Part shown: positions 1 to 8,605 of the stretch, piece by piece
Numbering within the stretch: the first letter of the stretch is position 1
Layout of the letters: every line of letters begins with the position of its first letter
From: Dehalobacter sp. CP
Lineage (GTDB): Bacteria > Bacillota_B > Desulfitobacteriia > Desulfitobacteriales > Syntrophobotulaceae
Direction: 5' to 3'
NCBI GenBank assembly: GCA_009910795.1
Contig: VMEE01000076.1
Location: 1 to 64,000 of the forward strand
DNA: 64,000 bases
Notes under the pieces: generated by a model
The model's input: the letters and a program-made list of their open reading frames with translations, nothing else
Told to the model about the DNA's origin: nothing
Database searches by the model: none
Made by a program: the position numbers and the translations under genes

Positions 1-206
1 CCTTTTGGAGTTTTTAAAGTAAACTTGAAAAACTCCAATAACTCTAGTTTAGAGGATATTATCTCACTGCTTTAGTGATGTTTCCATACACCGACTTATT
101 AGACGGTTACGGTTGAGTATCCTCCTGGGCTGAAAATACTGTAAGGGAAGATAAGACGTTGCCAGGTAATTAGAGACTACATCCAGTGATGTAGTCTCTT
201 TACATT
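1..206 (+). ncRNA. Unassigned structured RNA ending in an intrinsic terminator (left end outside window)
   Basis: No credible reading frame covers this stretch, but it is rich in structure. An 11-bp hairpin pairs 5-15 with 28-38, GAGGATA (53-59) pairs with TATCCTC (118-124), and a perfect 12-bp stem (172-183 with 188-199, loop CAGT) is followed by TTTACATT, which looks like an intrinsic terminator. A transcript ending in such a hairpin fits a small structured RNA or a 3' UTR. I could not match it to 6S, SRP, tmRNA or RNase P from memory, so the family is left open. Confidence 0.35.
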
Positions 207-323
207 AATGGAGTGAGGGTGTTCGCCTAGAAAGTTTGAGGAACCTCCTGGAGCGACGATACGGAAAATAGGTCTAGGCAGATACAAATCTGACCGATTG
301 GCGGACAATAGGGGTATTATTAA
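207..323. other. Intergenic stretch with GCCTAGA/TCTAGGC inverted arms
   Basis: This non-coding stretch lies between the terminator at 172-206 and the 3' end of the minus-strand L,D-transpeptidase. GCCTAGA at 225-231 can pair with TCTAGGC at 273-279 and enclose the GAGGAACCTCC segment. It may be part of an RNA structure. No gene is visible. Confidence 0.25.
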
Positions 324-656
324 TTAAGAACGGATAGTGACTGAGGTGCCAGTGGGGATAATTCTAGCGAGCTCTAAGACATCTTTATTAAGCATGCGGA
401 TACAGCCTTTAGAAACTTGTCGGCCAATTGACTGAGGATTATTTGTACCATGGATTCCATATCCAGGGATGCTGAGTCCAAGCCACATCACACCAAATAC
501 GCCTCCGGGATTTGGTACTTTACTAATGATTTCATAAGATCCGATTGGAGTAGGTGTCGCTGTTTTCCCGATACCAACCGGATAGGTCCTGATGATTTGA
601 CTGTTTTCGGACACATAAAGCTGACGTTTATTTAAAGAAAGCACAATCGAATACAT
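324..656 (-). CDS. L,D-transpeptidase (YkuD fold)
   Basis: A 110-residue YkuD-type catalytic domain with no signal peptide or LysM domain. The active-site block near residues 70-90 contains HGTNNP followed by SKGCIRM, that is the conserved His and the nucleophilic Cys of L,D-transpeptidases. These enzymes make 3-3 peptidoglycan cross-links or attach proteins to the wall. In spore formers, short stand-alone YkuD domains are often spore- or forespore-associated, which is inference here. The ATG at 656 is preferred over an upstream GTG at 665 because an AGGGGTG ribosome-binding site sits at the right distance. The gene is monocistronic. Confidence 0.85.
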   Translation of the reverse strand: MYSIVLSLNKRQLYVSENSQIIRTYPVGIGKTATPTPIGSYEIISKVPNPGGVFGVMWLGLSIPGYGIHGTNNPQSIGRQVSKGCIRMLNKDVLELARIIPTGTSVTIRS

Positions 657-815
657 GTTAATCACCCCTGTTTATACTATTTGCCAGGTCTTTGTTTGGT
701 TAAAAATTTAATAAAATATATGGACTAATTTCAAAAAAAGTAGTATGGAATATAATGGGAATATAAAATCTAAATCTACTTTGTTTAAAAAATTTATACG
801 AGGAGGTAACAAAAA

Positions 816-983
816 ATGCACCTTTTTGGAAAAGGCTTTTATTCGTATGCATGTACGTGTTATTATCCAGTAATTTGCTTTCCGACTATGCCCTGCTGTA
901 ATGTTCCTTATCAGCAAAAGACAGTACAATACCAACAAACAGAGCAATATCAACAGACGCGATTTACTGGTGGCAAAGGTTAA
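816..983 (+). CDS. Small Cys/Tyr/Gln-rich peptide, probably spore coat-like
   Basis: A 55-codon ORF starting at ATG 816 behind a near-perfect AGGAGGTAAC site (801-810) and followed directly by an intrinsic terminator. The peptide has an aromatic and Cys-rich first half (YACTCYYP, then PCCN) and a Gln/Tyr-rich second half (YQQ repeated four times). This composition is typical of small, cross-linked spore coat or crust proteins, but no family was recognised. It is a complete transcription unit with its own ribosome-binding site and terminator, which argues that it is a real gene despite its size. The opposite-strand ORF over the same DNA is a shadow. Confidence 0.65.
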   Translation: MHLFGKGFYSYACTCYYPVICFPTMPCCNVPYQQKTVQYQQTEQYQQTRFTGGKG

Positions 984-996
984 TTAAGAAATGAGG

Positions 997-1025
997 ACAG
1001 AGCATCAATGGGTGCTCTGTTTCTT
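997..1025 (+). terminator. Intrinsic terminator of the small coat-like gene
   Basis: ACAGAGCA (997-1004) pairs with TGCTCTGT (1013-1020), followed by TTCTT. It lies 13 bases after the stop at 983. Confidence 0.75.
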
Positions 1026-1085
1026 ATGTATAGAGGGGGTTTATCTGCACAATTGGATGGAGAAAAATGAAGATTATCTATCCAC

Positions 1086-1114
1086 TTGACAAATCATCCC
1101 GGATACATTACTAT
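1086..1114 (+). promoter_or_regulatory. Sigma-A type promoter of the serC leader
   Basis: TTGACA (1086-1091) is separated by 17 bases from TACTAT (1109-1114). It lies just upstream of the T-box leader, so it is the likely promoter of serC-serA. Confidence 0.6.
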
Positions 1115-1121
1115 ATTGAAA

Positions 1122-1461
1122 ATAACCTATATGCTCAAACACGATGAGAGGAAAGTCTGATTTAAATGTTGTTCAGAGAGCTGATGGCCGGTGCAAGTCA
1201 GCCAACATGTAATGAGATTCCATCCTGGAGTGGCCGATGATGAATTGTGCGGGTTCCGCCCGATATCGCGGACATAAGTTGGCCGATTTGGCAACATGGG
1301 TGGCAACGCGGGAATACCTCTCGTCCCTGATTTTGGGATTAGAGGTTTTATTTATGTATTTCTGCAGATGAAAGACGTTGTCACTTTATGAAGAAATGGC
1401 TAAAACTTGGGTGGCACCGCGGAATATCCGCCCCAACACTGGGGTGGATTTTGCTTTTTTT
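1122..1461 (+). promoter_or_regulatory. Serine T-box riboswitch with two antiterminator/terminator modules
   Basis: A Stem I region starts around 1142 (GATGAGAGGAAAGT, then AGAGAGC and the GGTGCAAGTC apical motif). UCC at 1223-1225 is the best specifier candidate and is a Ser codon. The first T-box sequence (GGGTGGCAACGCGGG, about 1298-1312) is followed by a terminator stem ACCTCT (1316-1321)/AGAGGT (1341-1346) and a U-rich tail. Only about 50 bases later a second T-box sequence (GGGTGGCACCGCGG, 1409-1422) is followed by a second terminator (1426-1435 with 1440-1449, then a T-run). Both bulges read UGGC, which would pair with the GCCA end expected of tRNA-Ser. There is no room for a second Stem I, so one sensor appears to drive two switches. 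Confidence 0.88.
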
Positions 1462-1518
1462 CATAGCGCTATACAAAAGTGAAAGAATACTAATATGATA
1501 ATGGAGGAGGAATTTACA

Positions 1519-2601
1519 ATGACAAGAGTATTTAATTTTTCTGCAGGACCGGCAGTATTGCCTGAAGAAGTTCTCAAAGAAGCTGCTGAGGAAATGCTGG
1601 ATTATGATGTCACGGGGATGTCCGTGATGGAAATGAGCCATCGCTCCAAAGCTTTTGAAAAAATTATTGGTGATGCGGAGCAGGATCTTAGAGATTTGCT
1701 AAATATCCCAGATAATTATAAGGTACTATTCCTGCAAGGCGGTGCATCACAACAGTTTGCCATGGTCCCAATGAATTTAATGAAGAACAGGGTTGCCGAT
1801 TACCTTAACACCGGACAGTGGGCTAAAAAAGCAATTCAGGAAGGAAAGATCTACGGTAAAATTAATGTCCTTGCTTCCTCAGAAGACAAAACATATACGT
1901 ATATTCCTGATCTGAAAGATCTGAAGATCTCCGAGGACGCCGACTATGTATACATTTGCCATAATAACACCATCTACGGAACAAGGTTTGCAGAACTGCC
2001 CAAAACCGGTGACAAAATTTTGGTTGCGGACATGTCTTCGGATTTTTTGTCTGAACCTGTAGATGTAAGCAAATATGGTTTGATCTTTGCCGGGGCTCAA
2101 AAAAATGTCGGCCCGGCCGGTGTTGTCGTCGTCATTATCCGGGAAGACTTGATTACTGATGATGTGCTGCCGGGAACGCCTACCATGTTGAAATACAAAA
2201 CACAGGCAGACAACAAGTCGCTCTATAACACACCGCCGGCCTATGGCATTTATATTTGCAGCAAAGTATTTAAATGGCTGAAAAAACTTGGCGGACTCGA
2301 AGTCATGAAAAGAATCAATGAGGAAAAAGCCGCAATCTTATATGACTATCTTGATTCCAGCAGAATGTTTAAAGGAACAGTGGTTAAGAAAGACCGTTCA
2401 CTGATGAATGTGCCGTTTGTAACCGGATCAGAAGAACTGGACAAGAAATTTACCAAAGAAGCCAAAGAGGCCGGCTTGGTGAATTTAGAAGGTCATCGCT
2501 CAGTCGGAGGAATGAGAGCGAGCATTTACAATGCGATGCCCATGGAAGGCGTGAAGGCGTTAGTCGCATTCATGAAGAAATTTGAAGAAGAAAACATCTG
2601 A
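1519..2601 (+). CDS. serC: Phosphoserine aminotransferase
   Basis: A 360-residue PLP enzyme that converts 3-phosphohydroxypyruvate and glutamate to O-phosphoserine, the second step of serine synthesis. The N-terminus (FNFSAGPAVLPEEVL) is the SerC signature, the PLP lysine lies in the GAQKNVGPAG block, and GHRSVGGMRAS near the C-terminus binds the substrate phosphate. The ATG at 1519 is chosen over upstream in-frame codons because GGAGGAATTTACA precedes it directly. The gene lies downstream of the serine T-box and 45 bases before serA, so serine starvation should induce both genes. Confidence 0.97.
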   Translation: MTRVFNFSAGPAVLPEEVLKEAAEEMLDYDVTGMSVMEMSHRSKAFEKIIGDAEQDLRDLLNIPDNYKVLFLQGGASQQFAMVPMNLMKNRVADYLNTGQWAKKAIQEGKIYGKINVLASSEDKTYTYIPDLKDLKISEDADYVYICHNNTIYGTRFAELPKTGDKILVADMSSDFLSEPVDVSKYGLIFAGAQKNVGPAGVVVVIIREDLITDDVLPGTPTMLKYKTQADNKSLYNTPPAYGIYICSKVFKWLKKLGGLEVMKRINEEKAAILYDYLDSSRMFKGTVVKKDRSLMNVPFVTGSEELDKKFTKEAKEAGLVNLEGHRSVGGMRASIYNAMPMEGVKALVAFMKKFEEENI

Positions 2602-2646
2602 GAAAGAAAATCATCTTTATACAATCAGGAGTAAAGGAGTGTCTGT

Positions 2647-3810
2647 ATGTTTAAAATCAATTGTTTAAATCCGATTGCTAGGATTGGGCTGGACAATTTC
2701 TCGGACGAATATGCTATTACGGATAACTATGAAGAGGCGGATGCCATTCTGGTCAGAAGTGCCAGTGTTCATGAACTGAACCTGCCGGATTCTCTGCAGG
2801 CAATTGCCCGGGCCGGAGCAGGAGTGAACAATATACCGCTTGATAAATGCGCTGAAAAAGGGATTGTTGTTTTTAATACACCGGGGGCTAATGCCAATGG
2901 TGTTAAGGAATTGGTACTTGCCGGACTGTTTCTGGCATCCCGTGACATTATCGACGGCGTAAACTGGGTAAATACTGTTAAAGATGATCCGGTTATTGCT
3001 AAACTTGTTGAGAAAAATAAGGCCAAGTATGCAGGTATTGAAATCAGCGGCAAGAAACTTGGTGTAATCGGGCTTGGAGCGATTGGGGTTCTCGTAGCGA
3101 ATGCGGCGATGAAACTTGGCATGGAAGTATATGGGTATGATCCGTTCATTTCTGTCCGCTCAGCCTGGCATTTGTCTAAATATATCAAGCCCAGCAAATC
3201 CTTGGCGGAGATTTATAAAGAATGTGATTTCATCAGCATCCATGTACCTTTGTCCGATGCAACTCAAGGGATGCTGAATGAAGAAGCCTTCAAGATGATG
3301 AAGAACGGCGTCCGCATTCTAAATTTCTCGCGCGATTCTTTAGTCAATGAAGAAGATATGATTGCAGCACTAAAAGTTGGCAAGGTATTCAAATATGTTA
3401 CCGACTTTCCTACTCCTAAAATGGCGCCCCTAAATGAAGTCATTGCTATTCCGCACCTGGGAGCTTCCACCTGTGAATCAGAGGATAATTGTGCGGTGAT
3501 GGCTGTCAGCCAGCTCATGGATTATCTTGAAAACGGCACGATCAGAAACTCCGTGAACTATCCCGACTGTGACAACGGTTATCCGGATAATGCCGGCCGT
3601 CTCGCGATTCATCACAAAAATATCCCGAATATGATTGGTCAGTTCACTTCGGCCCTGGCTCAGGAGAATATTAATATCTCTGATATGATTAATAAAAGCA
3701 AAGGCCAGTATGCCTATACCTTGGTTGATATTGAGGCACCATCCACACCGGAAATAAAGCAGAAAATTGAAGCGATTGAAGGAGTCTACAGAGTCAAAAT
3801 CGTAAAATAA
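2647..3810 (+). CDS. serA: D-3-phosphoglycerate dehydrogenase
   Basis: A 387-residue D-isomer 2-hydroxyacid dehydrogenase that catalyses the first step of serine synthesis. It has a Rossmann NAD site (GVIGLGAIG, about residues 139-147) and a conserved HLGAST block, and ends in a C-terminal ACT domain (from about residue 315) that normally mediates serine feedback. It is shorter than the long SerA type of more than 500 residues. The start follows AGGAGTGTCTGT. It is co-transcribed with serC under the T-box. Confidence 0.96.
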   Translation: MFKINCLNPIARIGLDNFSDEYAITDNYEEADAILVRSASVHELNLPDSLQAIARAGAGVNNIPLDKCAEKGIVVFNTPGANANGVKELVLAGLFLASRDIIDGVNWVNTVKDDPVIAKLVEKNKAKYAGIEISGKKLGVIGLGAIGVLVANAAMKLGMEVYGYDPFISVRSAWHLSKYIKPSKSLAEIYKECDFISIHVPLSDATQGMLNEEAFKMMKNGVRILNFSRDSLVNEEDMIAALKVGKVFKYVTDFPTPKMAPLNEVIAIPHLGASTCESEDNCAVMAVSQLMDYLENGTIRNSVNYPDCDNGYPDNAGRLAIHHKNIPNMIGQFTSALAQENINISDMINKSKGQYAYTLVDIEAPSTPEIKQKIEAIEGVYRVKIVK

Positions 3811-3855
3811 TGAAAGTTGATATTGTTGATATTGTTGGTATTGGGAGGGTTGGAT

Positions 3856-5094
3856 TTGGCTACGATCAGACCGTTTAAAGCGCTGCGGCCGAGGGAAGAA
3901 CTTGCTGCGAAAGTCGCGGCACTTCCTTATGATGTCTATAACCGCGAAGAAGCATTAGCTGAAGTAAGAAAAGAACCGTTGTCGTTTTTGCAGATTGACC
4001 GGGCAGAGACCCAGTTCGCTCCTGAGGTCAGTCCTTATGATACCCGGGTCTATGAGAGAGCGAGAGACAGTCTGCAGGAAATGATCCAAAACGGCGTTTT
4101 TGTCAGGGAGGATAGACCCTGCTATTATGTGTATGAACTGGTGATGGATGGCCGTTCCCAGACGGGCCTGGTCGGTTGTGCCGCGATTGATGATTACCTG
4201 AACAATGTTATCAAAAAACATGAAAAAACCAGAGAAGATAAGGAAATTGACAGAATCAATCATGTCGACATTTGCAAGGCCCAGACCGGCCCGATCTTTT
4301 TGGCTTATCGGTCTCAACAGGGAATTAATGAGGTTGTCAGCCGAATTAAACAAGAAAGCCCCCTCTATGATTTCACTGCTCCGGACGGAATCAGACATAC
4401 CGTTTGGAAAATAGACGGGGATCATGATTTGGCTGCGATCTATTCCGGATTTCAAAATACCCGGAGCATCTATATTGCGGATGGACACCACAGAGCGGCT
4501 TCGGCGGTAAAAGTAGGCTTGCGCAGAAGAGACGCCCATCCCGGTTTTAACGGAGAGGAAGAATTCAACTATTTTCTTTCTGTCCTTTTCCCGCACGATC
4601 AACTGATGATCCTGGATTACAATAGAGTGGTCAAAGATCTTAATGGTTATCAGAAAGATGCCCTGCTGAATGAAATAGAAAAAGCATTTATTGTAACCAA
4701 AATGGGGGCTGAACCCTATAAACCTCAGAAAAAAGCGGTCTTTGGCATGTATTTGGAAGAATCATGGTATAAACTGGAGGCTAGGGATGAGATTCTTTGC
4801 GATGATCCTGTGGAAGGCTTGGATGTTTCACTGCTGCAAAATTATCTCTTAACACCGATCCTGGATATCAAAGATGTCAGAACGGATAAACGAATCGATT
4901 TTGTCGGTGGTATACGTGGCCTGAAGGAACTGGAAAAGCGGGTGGCCAGTGATATGAAACTTGCTTTTTCGATGTATCCGACATCGATTGATGAACTTTT
5001 TGCCGTATCTGATGCAGATAAGCTTATGCCACCCAAATCTACCTGGTTTGAACCCAAACTGAGAAGCGGACTGCTTATTCACGAACTGGAATAG
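3856..5094 (+). CDS. DUF1015 family protein
   Basis: A 412-residue DUF1015 protein. The N-terminus (MATIRPFKALRP after a TTG start at 3856 behind GGGAGGG) is the usual start of the family, and PYDVYN and ADGHHRAASA are typical conserved blocks. The biochemical role is not established. The family often sits beside serA or serC in Firmicutes, as here, which suggests a link to serine or phosphoserine metabolism (for example a serine kinase-like role), but that is inference. It follows serA by 45 bases in the same operon. Upstream in-frame TTG codons would add a hydrophobic stretch not seen in the family. Confidence 0.88.
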   Translation: MATIRPFKALRPREELAAKVAALPYDVYNREEALAEVRKEPLSFLQIDRAETQFAPEVSPYDTRVYERARDSLQEMIQNGVFVREDRPCYYVYELVMDGRSQTGLVGCAAIDDYLNNVIKKHEKTREDKEIDRINHVDICKAQTGPIFLAYRSQQGINEVVSRIKQESPLYDFTAPDGIRHTVWKIDGDHDLAAIYSGFQNTRSIYIADGHHRAASAVKVGLRRRDAHPGFNGEEEFNYFLSVLFPHDQLMILDYNRVVKDLNGYQKDALLNEIEKAFIVTKMGAEPYKPQKKAVFGMYLEESWYKLEARDEILCDDPVEGLDVSLLQNYLLTPILDIKDVRTDKRIDFVGGIRGLKELEKRVASDMKLAFSMYPTSIDELFAVSDADKLMPPKSTWFEPKLRSGLLIHELE

Positions 5095-5105
5095 GGCTGA
5101 CTTGC

Positions 5106-5131
5106 AACCCGGTATAGTACTATACCGGGTT
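5106..5131. terminator. Perfect 26-bp palindrome after DUF1015
   Basis: AACCCGGTATAGT is followed immediately by its exact complement ACTATACCGGGTT. There is no T-run, so it may be a weak bidirectional terminator, a 3'-end stabilising hairpin or a DNA site. It lies 12 bases after the stop of the serine operon. Confidence 0.55.
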
Positions 5132-5194
5132 AACATCTGGTTTGCCGTGAAAAATATTTTTGAGCCATACACATAGGATGATAGTGTTTGTTTC

Positions 5195-5338
5195 ATGATA
5201 AAGTCAGATGATATTTTAATAGTTAATGAGGCACTGGAAAATATTATTTATATGTTGACGAATTATCCCAAGAAAATCCGTCTAAATAATAGGGCGGTTG
5301 TTTATTCTATGAGTGAAAGCATGAGTGATCGGAGGTAA
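5195..5338 (+). CDS. Possible 47-residue ORF overlapping the next ribosome-binding site
   Basis: An open frame from ATG 5195 whose final codons (CGG AGG TAA) form the ribosome-binding site of the peptidase gene at 5341, the usual geometry for translational coupling. The peptide starts MIKSDDILIVNEALENI and looks amphipathic, with no recognised family. Its own ribosome-binding site is weak (AGGATGATAG). It may be a coupling leader peptide or chance. Confidence 0.35.
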   Translation: MIKSDDILIVNEALENIIYMLTNYPKKIRLNNRAVVYSMSESMSDRR

Positions 5339-5340
5339 CT

Positions 5341-6447
5341 ATGTCAATCAATGTTACGGATGAATTTCTTAAGCTTGTTTCCATTGACAGTCCGTCCAAA
5401 AAAGAAGGGAAACTCGCAGGCTATCTGAAACGAAGGCTGAAGGAGCTCGGTGCTGATGTCTATGAGGACCATTCCGCCGTCAGGACCGGTAGTGATACAG
5501 GCAACCTGATTGCAGTACTGCCGGGCAACTGTGAGGGTGCACCGGTGATCATGCTTGCAGCTCATATGGATACGGTAGCATCGATCGAAGGAATGACACC
5601 CCGGATTGAGGAAGGGGTCATTCGCAGCGATGGACAGACCATCCTAGGGGCGGATGATAAAGCTGGAATAGCCGTGATACTCGCAGTACTGAGCAGGCTT
5701 CAAGAAGACAAGCATATCCTGCATAGCCCGGTTGAAGTTGTTCTGACCGTGCAGGAAGAAATTGGTCTCTATGGCATAAAAAATCTTGATTATGCCCTTA
5801 AAGCTGACTTCGGCTATGTTTTAGATGGTGACGGCCCTGTGGGTACCGTAGTTCACGCAGCACCTTCTCATATCACGCTTGATCTGGTTGTTCAGGGTAA
5901 AGCTGCACATGCGGGCTTGGCACCGGAAACGGGCGTGAATGCAATTGTTGTTGTGTCCAAAGCCATTGCGGACTTGAAATCAGGAAGGATAGACCAGGAA
6001 ACAACGAGTAATTTCGGGATCATTACCGGCGGAACAGCGCGTAATGTGGTTGCTGAAAAGGTACAAATTACGGCAGAGGTACGAAGTCACCATCAAGCCA
6101 AACTTGAAATTGAAGCTGATAAAATTCTTGAGAAATTTGAAACTGTTGCAGCTAAGAACCAGGCAAATTTCAGCTATACAAAGGAACTTGCCTATGAAGC
6201 GTTCTGCATAGATCCGGCACATCCTGCTGTTCAGAATTTACTGAAGGCAGGGAAGAAGCTCGGCATTCACACGGAGTTAACTTCAACTGGCGGAGGACTT
6301 GATGCCAATATCTTAAATTCCCGCGGCATACCATGTCTGGCACTGGGCCTCGGTAATCATAAACCGCATACCCGCGAAGAATATGTCGAAATTGACCAGA
6401 TGGAAAAATCCGTCGAATTCGTACTTGAGGCTTTGTCTTTTTCATAG
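5341..6447 (+). CDS. M20 family metallopeptidase, PepT/YqjE-like
   Basis: A 368-residue di-zinc aminopeptidase/deacylase of the M20 family. Metal and catalytic residues are visible: AAHMDT (about 77-82), GADDKAG (about 107-113), TVQEEIG (about 138-144, catalytic Glu-Glu), LDGDG (about 164) and a C-terminal GLGNHKPHTREE with the last His ligand. A dimerisation lid lies between about 180 and 290. It is closest to the peptidase T-like YqjE group, which probably trims short peptides in the cytoplasm. It starts at ATG after CGGAGGTAACT. A small membrane protein gene follows after 21 bases. Confidence 0.9.
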   Translation: MSINVTDEFLKLVSIDSPSKKEGKLAGYLKRRLKELGADVYEDHSAVRTGSDTGNLIAVLPGNCEGAPVIMLAAHMDTVASIEGMTPRIEEGVIRSDGQTILGADDKAGIAVILAVLSRLQEDKHILHSPVEVVLTVQEEIGLYGIKNLDYALKADFGYVLDGDGPVGTVVHAAPSHITLDLVVQGKAAHAGLAPETGVNAIVVVSKAIADLKSGRIDQETTSNFGIITGGTARNVVAEKVQITAEVRSHHQAKLEIEADKILEKFETVAAKNQANFSYTKELAYEAFCIDPAHPAVQNLLKAGKKLGIHTELTSTGGGLDANILNSRGIPCLALGLGNHKPHTREEYVEIDQMEKSVEFVLEALSFS

Positions 6448-6468
6448 GATATACTGAGGTGACGACAA

Positions 6469-6789
6469 ATGTGGGAGCGTATTCGTCGTGAACTTTTAGT
6501 AGAATACTATTGGTGGAAAAGGCAGAAATTAAATAAAAGACATTCGGATAGTCCAATCGGTCTTCTGGGAATACTGTTAATAACCGTCGGAATTATCCTG
6601 ATGGTGATCATAGGGCAGGGTATTGGAGCGCTGTTCCGTAATATGATACCTTTCGTAAGCGGGACACAGGTTGCCGGTACCTACTGGTCTTCCGTCTTTT
6701 TGGCGTTAAAGATCAGCCTGCTGTTAATCGTGATGATGATTGGTTTTGCCTCCATCATCATCTATAAATTATTCAGACGTAAAAAATAA
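6469..6789 (+). CDS. Small two-TM membrane protein, unknown function
   Basis: A 106-residue protein with a basic N-terminal segment rich in Trp, Arg and Lys and two predicted membrane helices (about 27-48 and 77-99), ending in RRKK. No family was recognised. The start at ATG 6469 follows GAGGTGACGACAA. It lies 21 bases behind the M20 peptidase and probably shares its transcript. Confidence 0.7.
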   Translation: MWERIRRELLVEYYWWKRQKLNKRHSDSPIGLLGILLITVGIILMVIIGQGIGALFRNMIPFVSGTQVAGTYWSSVFLALKISLLLIVMMIGFASIIIYKLFRRKK

Positions 6790-6956
6790 ATGGTTCTATC
6801 GATGACTGACTTTCAAAAAAATGTTTAAATATAAACATTTGTGTATCTTCGCTGCCTTAAAAGAATAATAAAATATATTCTTAAGATATTGTACAAGTCT
6901 TATTGCAGGCAGCAGTAATATCTGCTAAAATTGATAAATTGAGGGGGGTAAGATTT

Positions 6957-8228
6957 TTGGATAGCTTTTCCAGTATCATGCAAGAAATTTTTAACATTAT
7001 TATGATTTCTCTACAAGTCATCATTATTTTTGTGACTTTGTATTATTTTATTTTATCAATTCTAGGGATGCACCGGAAATCTGAAAATGACGAATTCGAG
7101 CCCAAGAATAGATTTGCGATTGTCGTTGCAGCTCATAATGAGGAAAGGGTAATCGCGCCGCTGATTAACAACCTTAAAAATCTGGATTATCCGAGAGAAC
7201 TTTTTGATGTCTTTGTTGTTGCCGATAATTGCACGGATAACACTGCTTACCTGGCAAAAAAGGCTGGAGCCAATGTGTACAAGCGTTTTGATGAGATAAA
7301 ACGCGGGAAAGGCTATGCCTTGGAATACTTATTTGCGAAGATTTTTGCTTTAGACCATACGTATGATGCTTTTGTTTTGTTTGATGCCGATAATCTCGTC
7401 AAGGATAATTTCCTCAGAGAGATGAATAAAAAGCTCTGTCAGGGAGATCAAATCATTCAAGGCTATGTGGATTCCAAGAACCCTTATGATACCTGGGTCA
7501 CCACTTCGTTTTCAATTGCATTTTGGATGATGAACAGGCTGGTACAGCTGGCCAGGTTTAATTTCGGAGTTTCCAATACCCTGGCTGGTACGGGGATGTG
7601 TATTTCCTACGATGTACTTAAGAAATTTGGCTGGGGAGCTCACTCTTTGGTTGAAGATCTCGAGTTTACGATGAAAGCCTTGGTATATGGGATAAAAACC
7701 AGCTGGGCGCATGACGCGGTCGTTTATGACGAGAAGCCGCTTAGTTTTGTACAGTCCTGTCATCAGAGGAAACGCTGGGCTCAGGGGCAGGTTGACGTTG
7801 CCTGCAGATATTTGCCTATTCTTCTTGTAAAAGGATTCCGCGAGAAAAAGTGGCTGTATTTTGATGCAGCGATGCATCTCTTTCAGCCGTTCTTCTTGAT
7901 TATTTCGGCTTCGTTTATTGTGATGCAGGTGTTATTCTTTCTGCGCCCTTATTATGTCAACTTGTTTATTGACTATATTCCTGCAGGTGTCTGGCAGGTT
8001 CTTTCCGGAAGTGTTATTGTTTTTGCCATATTGTCCCTGTACTTGGACAAAAAGCCTACCAAGGCCTATTTTGGCTTGATTCTGTATCCGATCTTTATGT
8101 ACAGCTGGATACCGATCATTATTGCCGGGTTCATTCACCGCAACAAGAAAGAGTGGTCGCATACAATGCATACCCGCTCAATCAATTATGAGGAAATTCG
8201 TGCGGAAGAAAAAGTATCGACCAGCTGA
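6957..8228 (+). CDS. Membrane glycosyltransferase, family 2
   Basis: A 423-residue inner-membrane GT2 enzyme. It has an N-terminal helix (about 10-32), then a GT-A domain with VVAAHNEE, VVADNCTDN, the DADN metal site, an EDLEF catalytic-acid block and a QRKRWAQGQ motif of the QxxRW type. Three or four C-terminal membrane helices follow. This arrangement is typical of processive or lipid-linked sugar transferases such as NdvC- or IcaA-like enzymes; the acceptor is unknown. A TTG start at 6957 is chosen because GAGGGGGG lies eight bases upstream; a farther TTG at 6903 lacks such a site. It ends at its own terminator. Confidence 0.88.
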   Translation: MDSFSSIMQEIFNIIMISLQVIIIFVTLYYFILSILGMHRKSENDEFEPKNRFAIVVAAHNEERVIAPLINNLKNLDYPRELFDVFVVADNCTDNTAYLAKKAGANVYKRFDEIKRGKGYALEYLFAKIFALDHTYDAFVLFDADNLVKDNFLREMNKKLCQGDQIIQGYVDSKNPYDTWVTTSFSIAFWMMNRLVQLARFNFGVSNTLAGTGMCISYDVLKKFGWGAHSLVEDLEFTMKALVYGIKTSWAHDAVVYDEKPLSFVQSCHQRKRWAQGQVDVACRYLPILLVKGFREKKWLYFDAAMHLFQPFFLIISASFIVMQVLFFLRPYYVNLFIDYIPAGVWQVLSGSVIVFAILSLYLDKKPTKAYFGLILYPIFMYSWIPIIIAGFIHRNKKEWSHTMHTRSINYEEIRAEEKVSTS

Positions 8229-8245
8229 CAGTCTCAAGGTAAACG

Positions 8246-8274
8246 AAGACCCGGTTTTACCCGGGTCTTTTCGC
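8246..8274 (+). terminator. Intrinsic terminator after the glycosyltransferase
   Basis: AAGACCCGG (8246-8254) pairs with CCGGGTCTT (8261-8269), followed by TTTTC. Confidence 0.85.
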
Positions 8275-8329
8275 TTGCTGTGAAATAACAATCCATCAGA
8301 AGATGTCTTGTTTTTACGCAAAAAATCCT

Positions 8330-8358
8330 TTGACACACCATCGATATTTGTGTATACT
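8330..8358 (+). promoter_or_regulatory. Consensus promoter of the tRNA cluster
   Basis: TTGACA (8330-8335), a 17-base spacer ending in TG, then TATACT (8353-8358). This is a near-consensus extended sigma-A promoter 22 bases upstream of the first tRNA. Confidence 0.85.
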
Positions 8359-8379
8359 ATAATTCGTCACAGCAAGCCT

Positions 8380-8455
<76 letters not shown>

Positions 8456-8605
8456 AACTCGAAGTTCGAAGTTTGACGCGCGAAGTTCGAAAAAGCATAT
8501 TAAGATATTGCTTGAAGAGCGGAAGGTACGAACTGAACATCGGGAAACTTACTGTAGAGGAATACGAAGGTTCGAATATCGAACGTCGTGCCTGAATACC
8601 GAATT
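8456..8605 (+). repeat. TTCGAA-rich spacer repeats between tRNA-Val and tRNA-Asp
   Basis: This spacer contains repeated units built on TCGAAGTT and GTTCGAA (several copies at 8458-8490 and again at about 8568-8586, plus ATCGAACGTCGTGCC). The same motifs recur in the next spacer. No coding potential was credited, because ORFs here read through tRNA sequence. Confidence 0.6.

Noticed and set aside
708..953. Minus-strand ORF of 81 residues
   Set aside because: It is antisense to the small coat-like gene, which has a clear ribosome-binding site and terminator.
1381..1641. Minus-strand ORF of 86 residues over the T-box and serC start
   Set aside because: It is a shadow of the T-box terminator and of serC, with no ribosome-binding site.
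3955..4602. Minus-strand ORF of 215 residues inside DUF1015
   Set aside because: A long shadow frame. The plus strand encodes a recognisable DUF1015 protein and the shadow has no family features.
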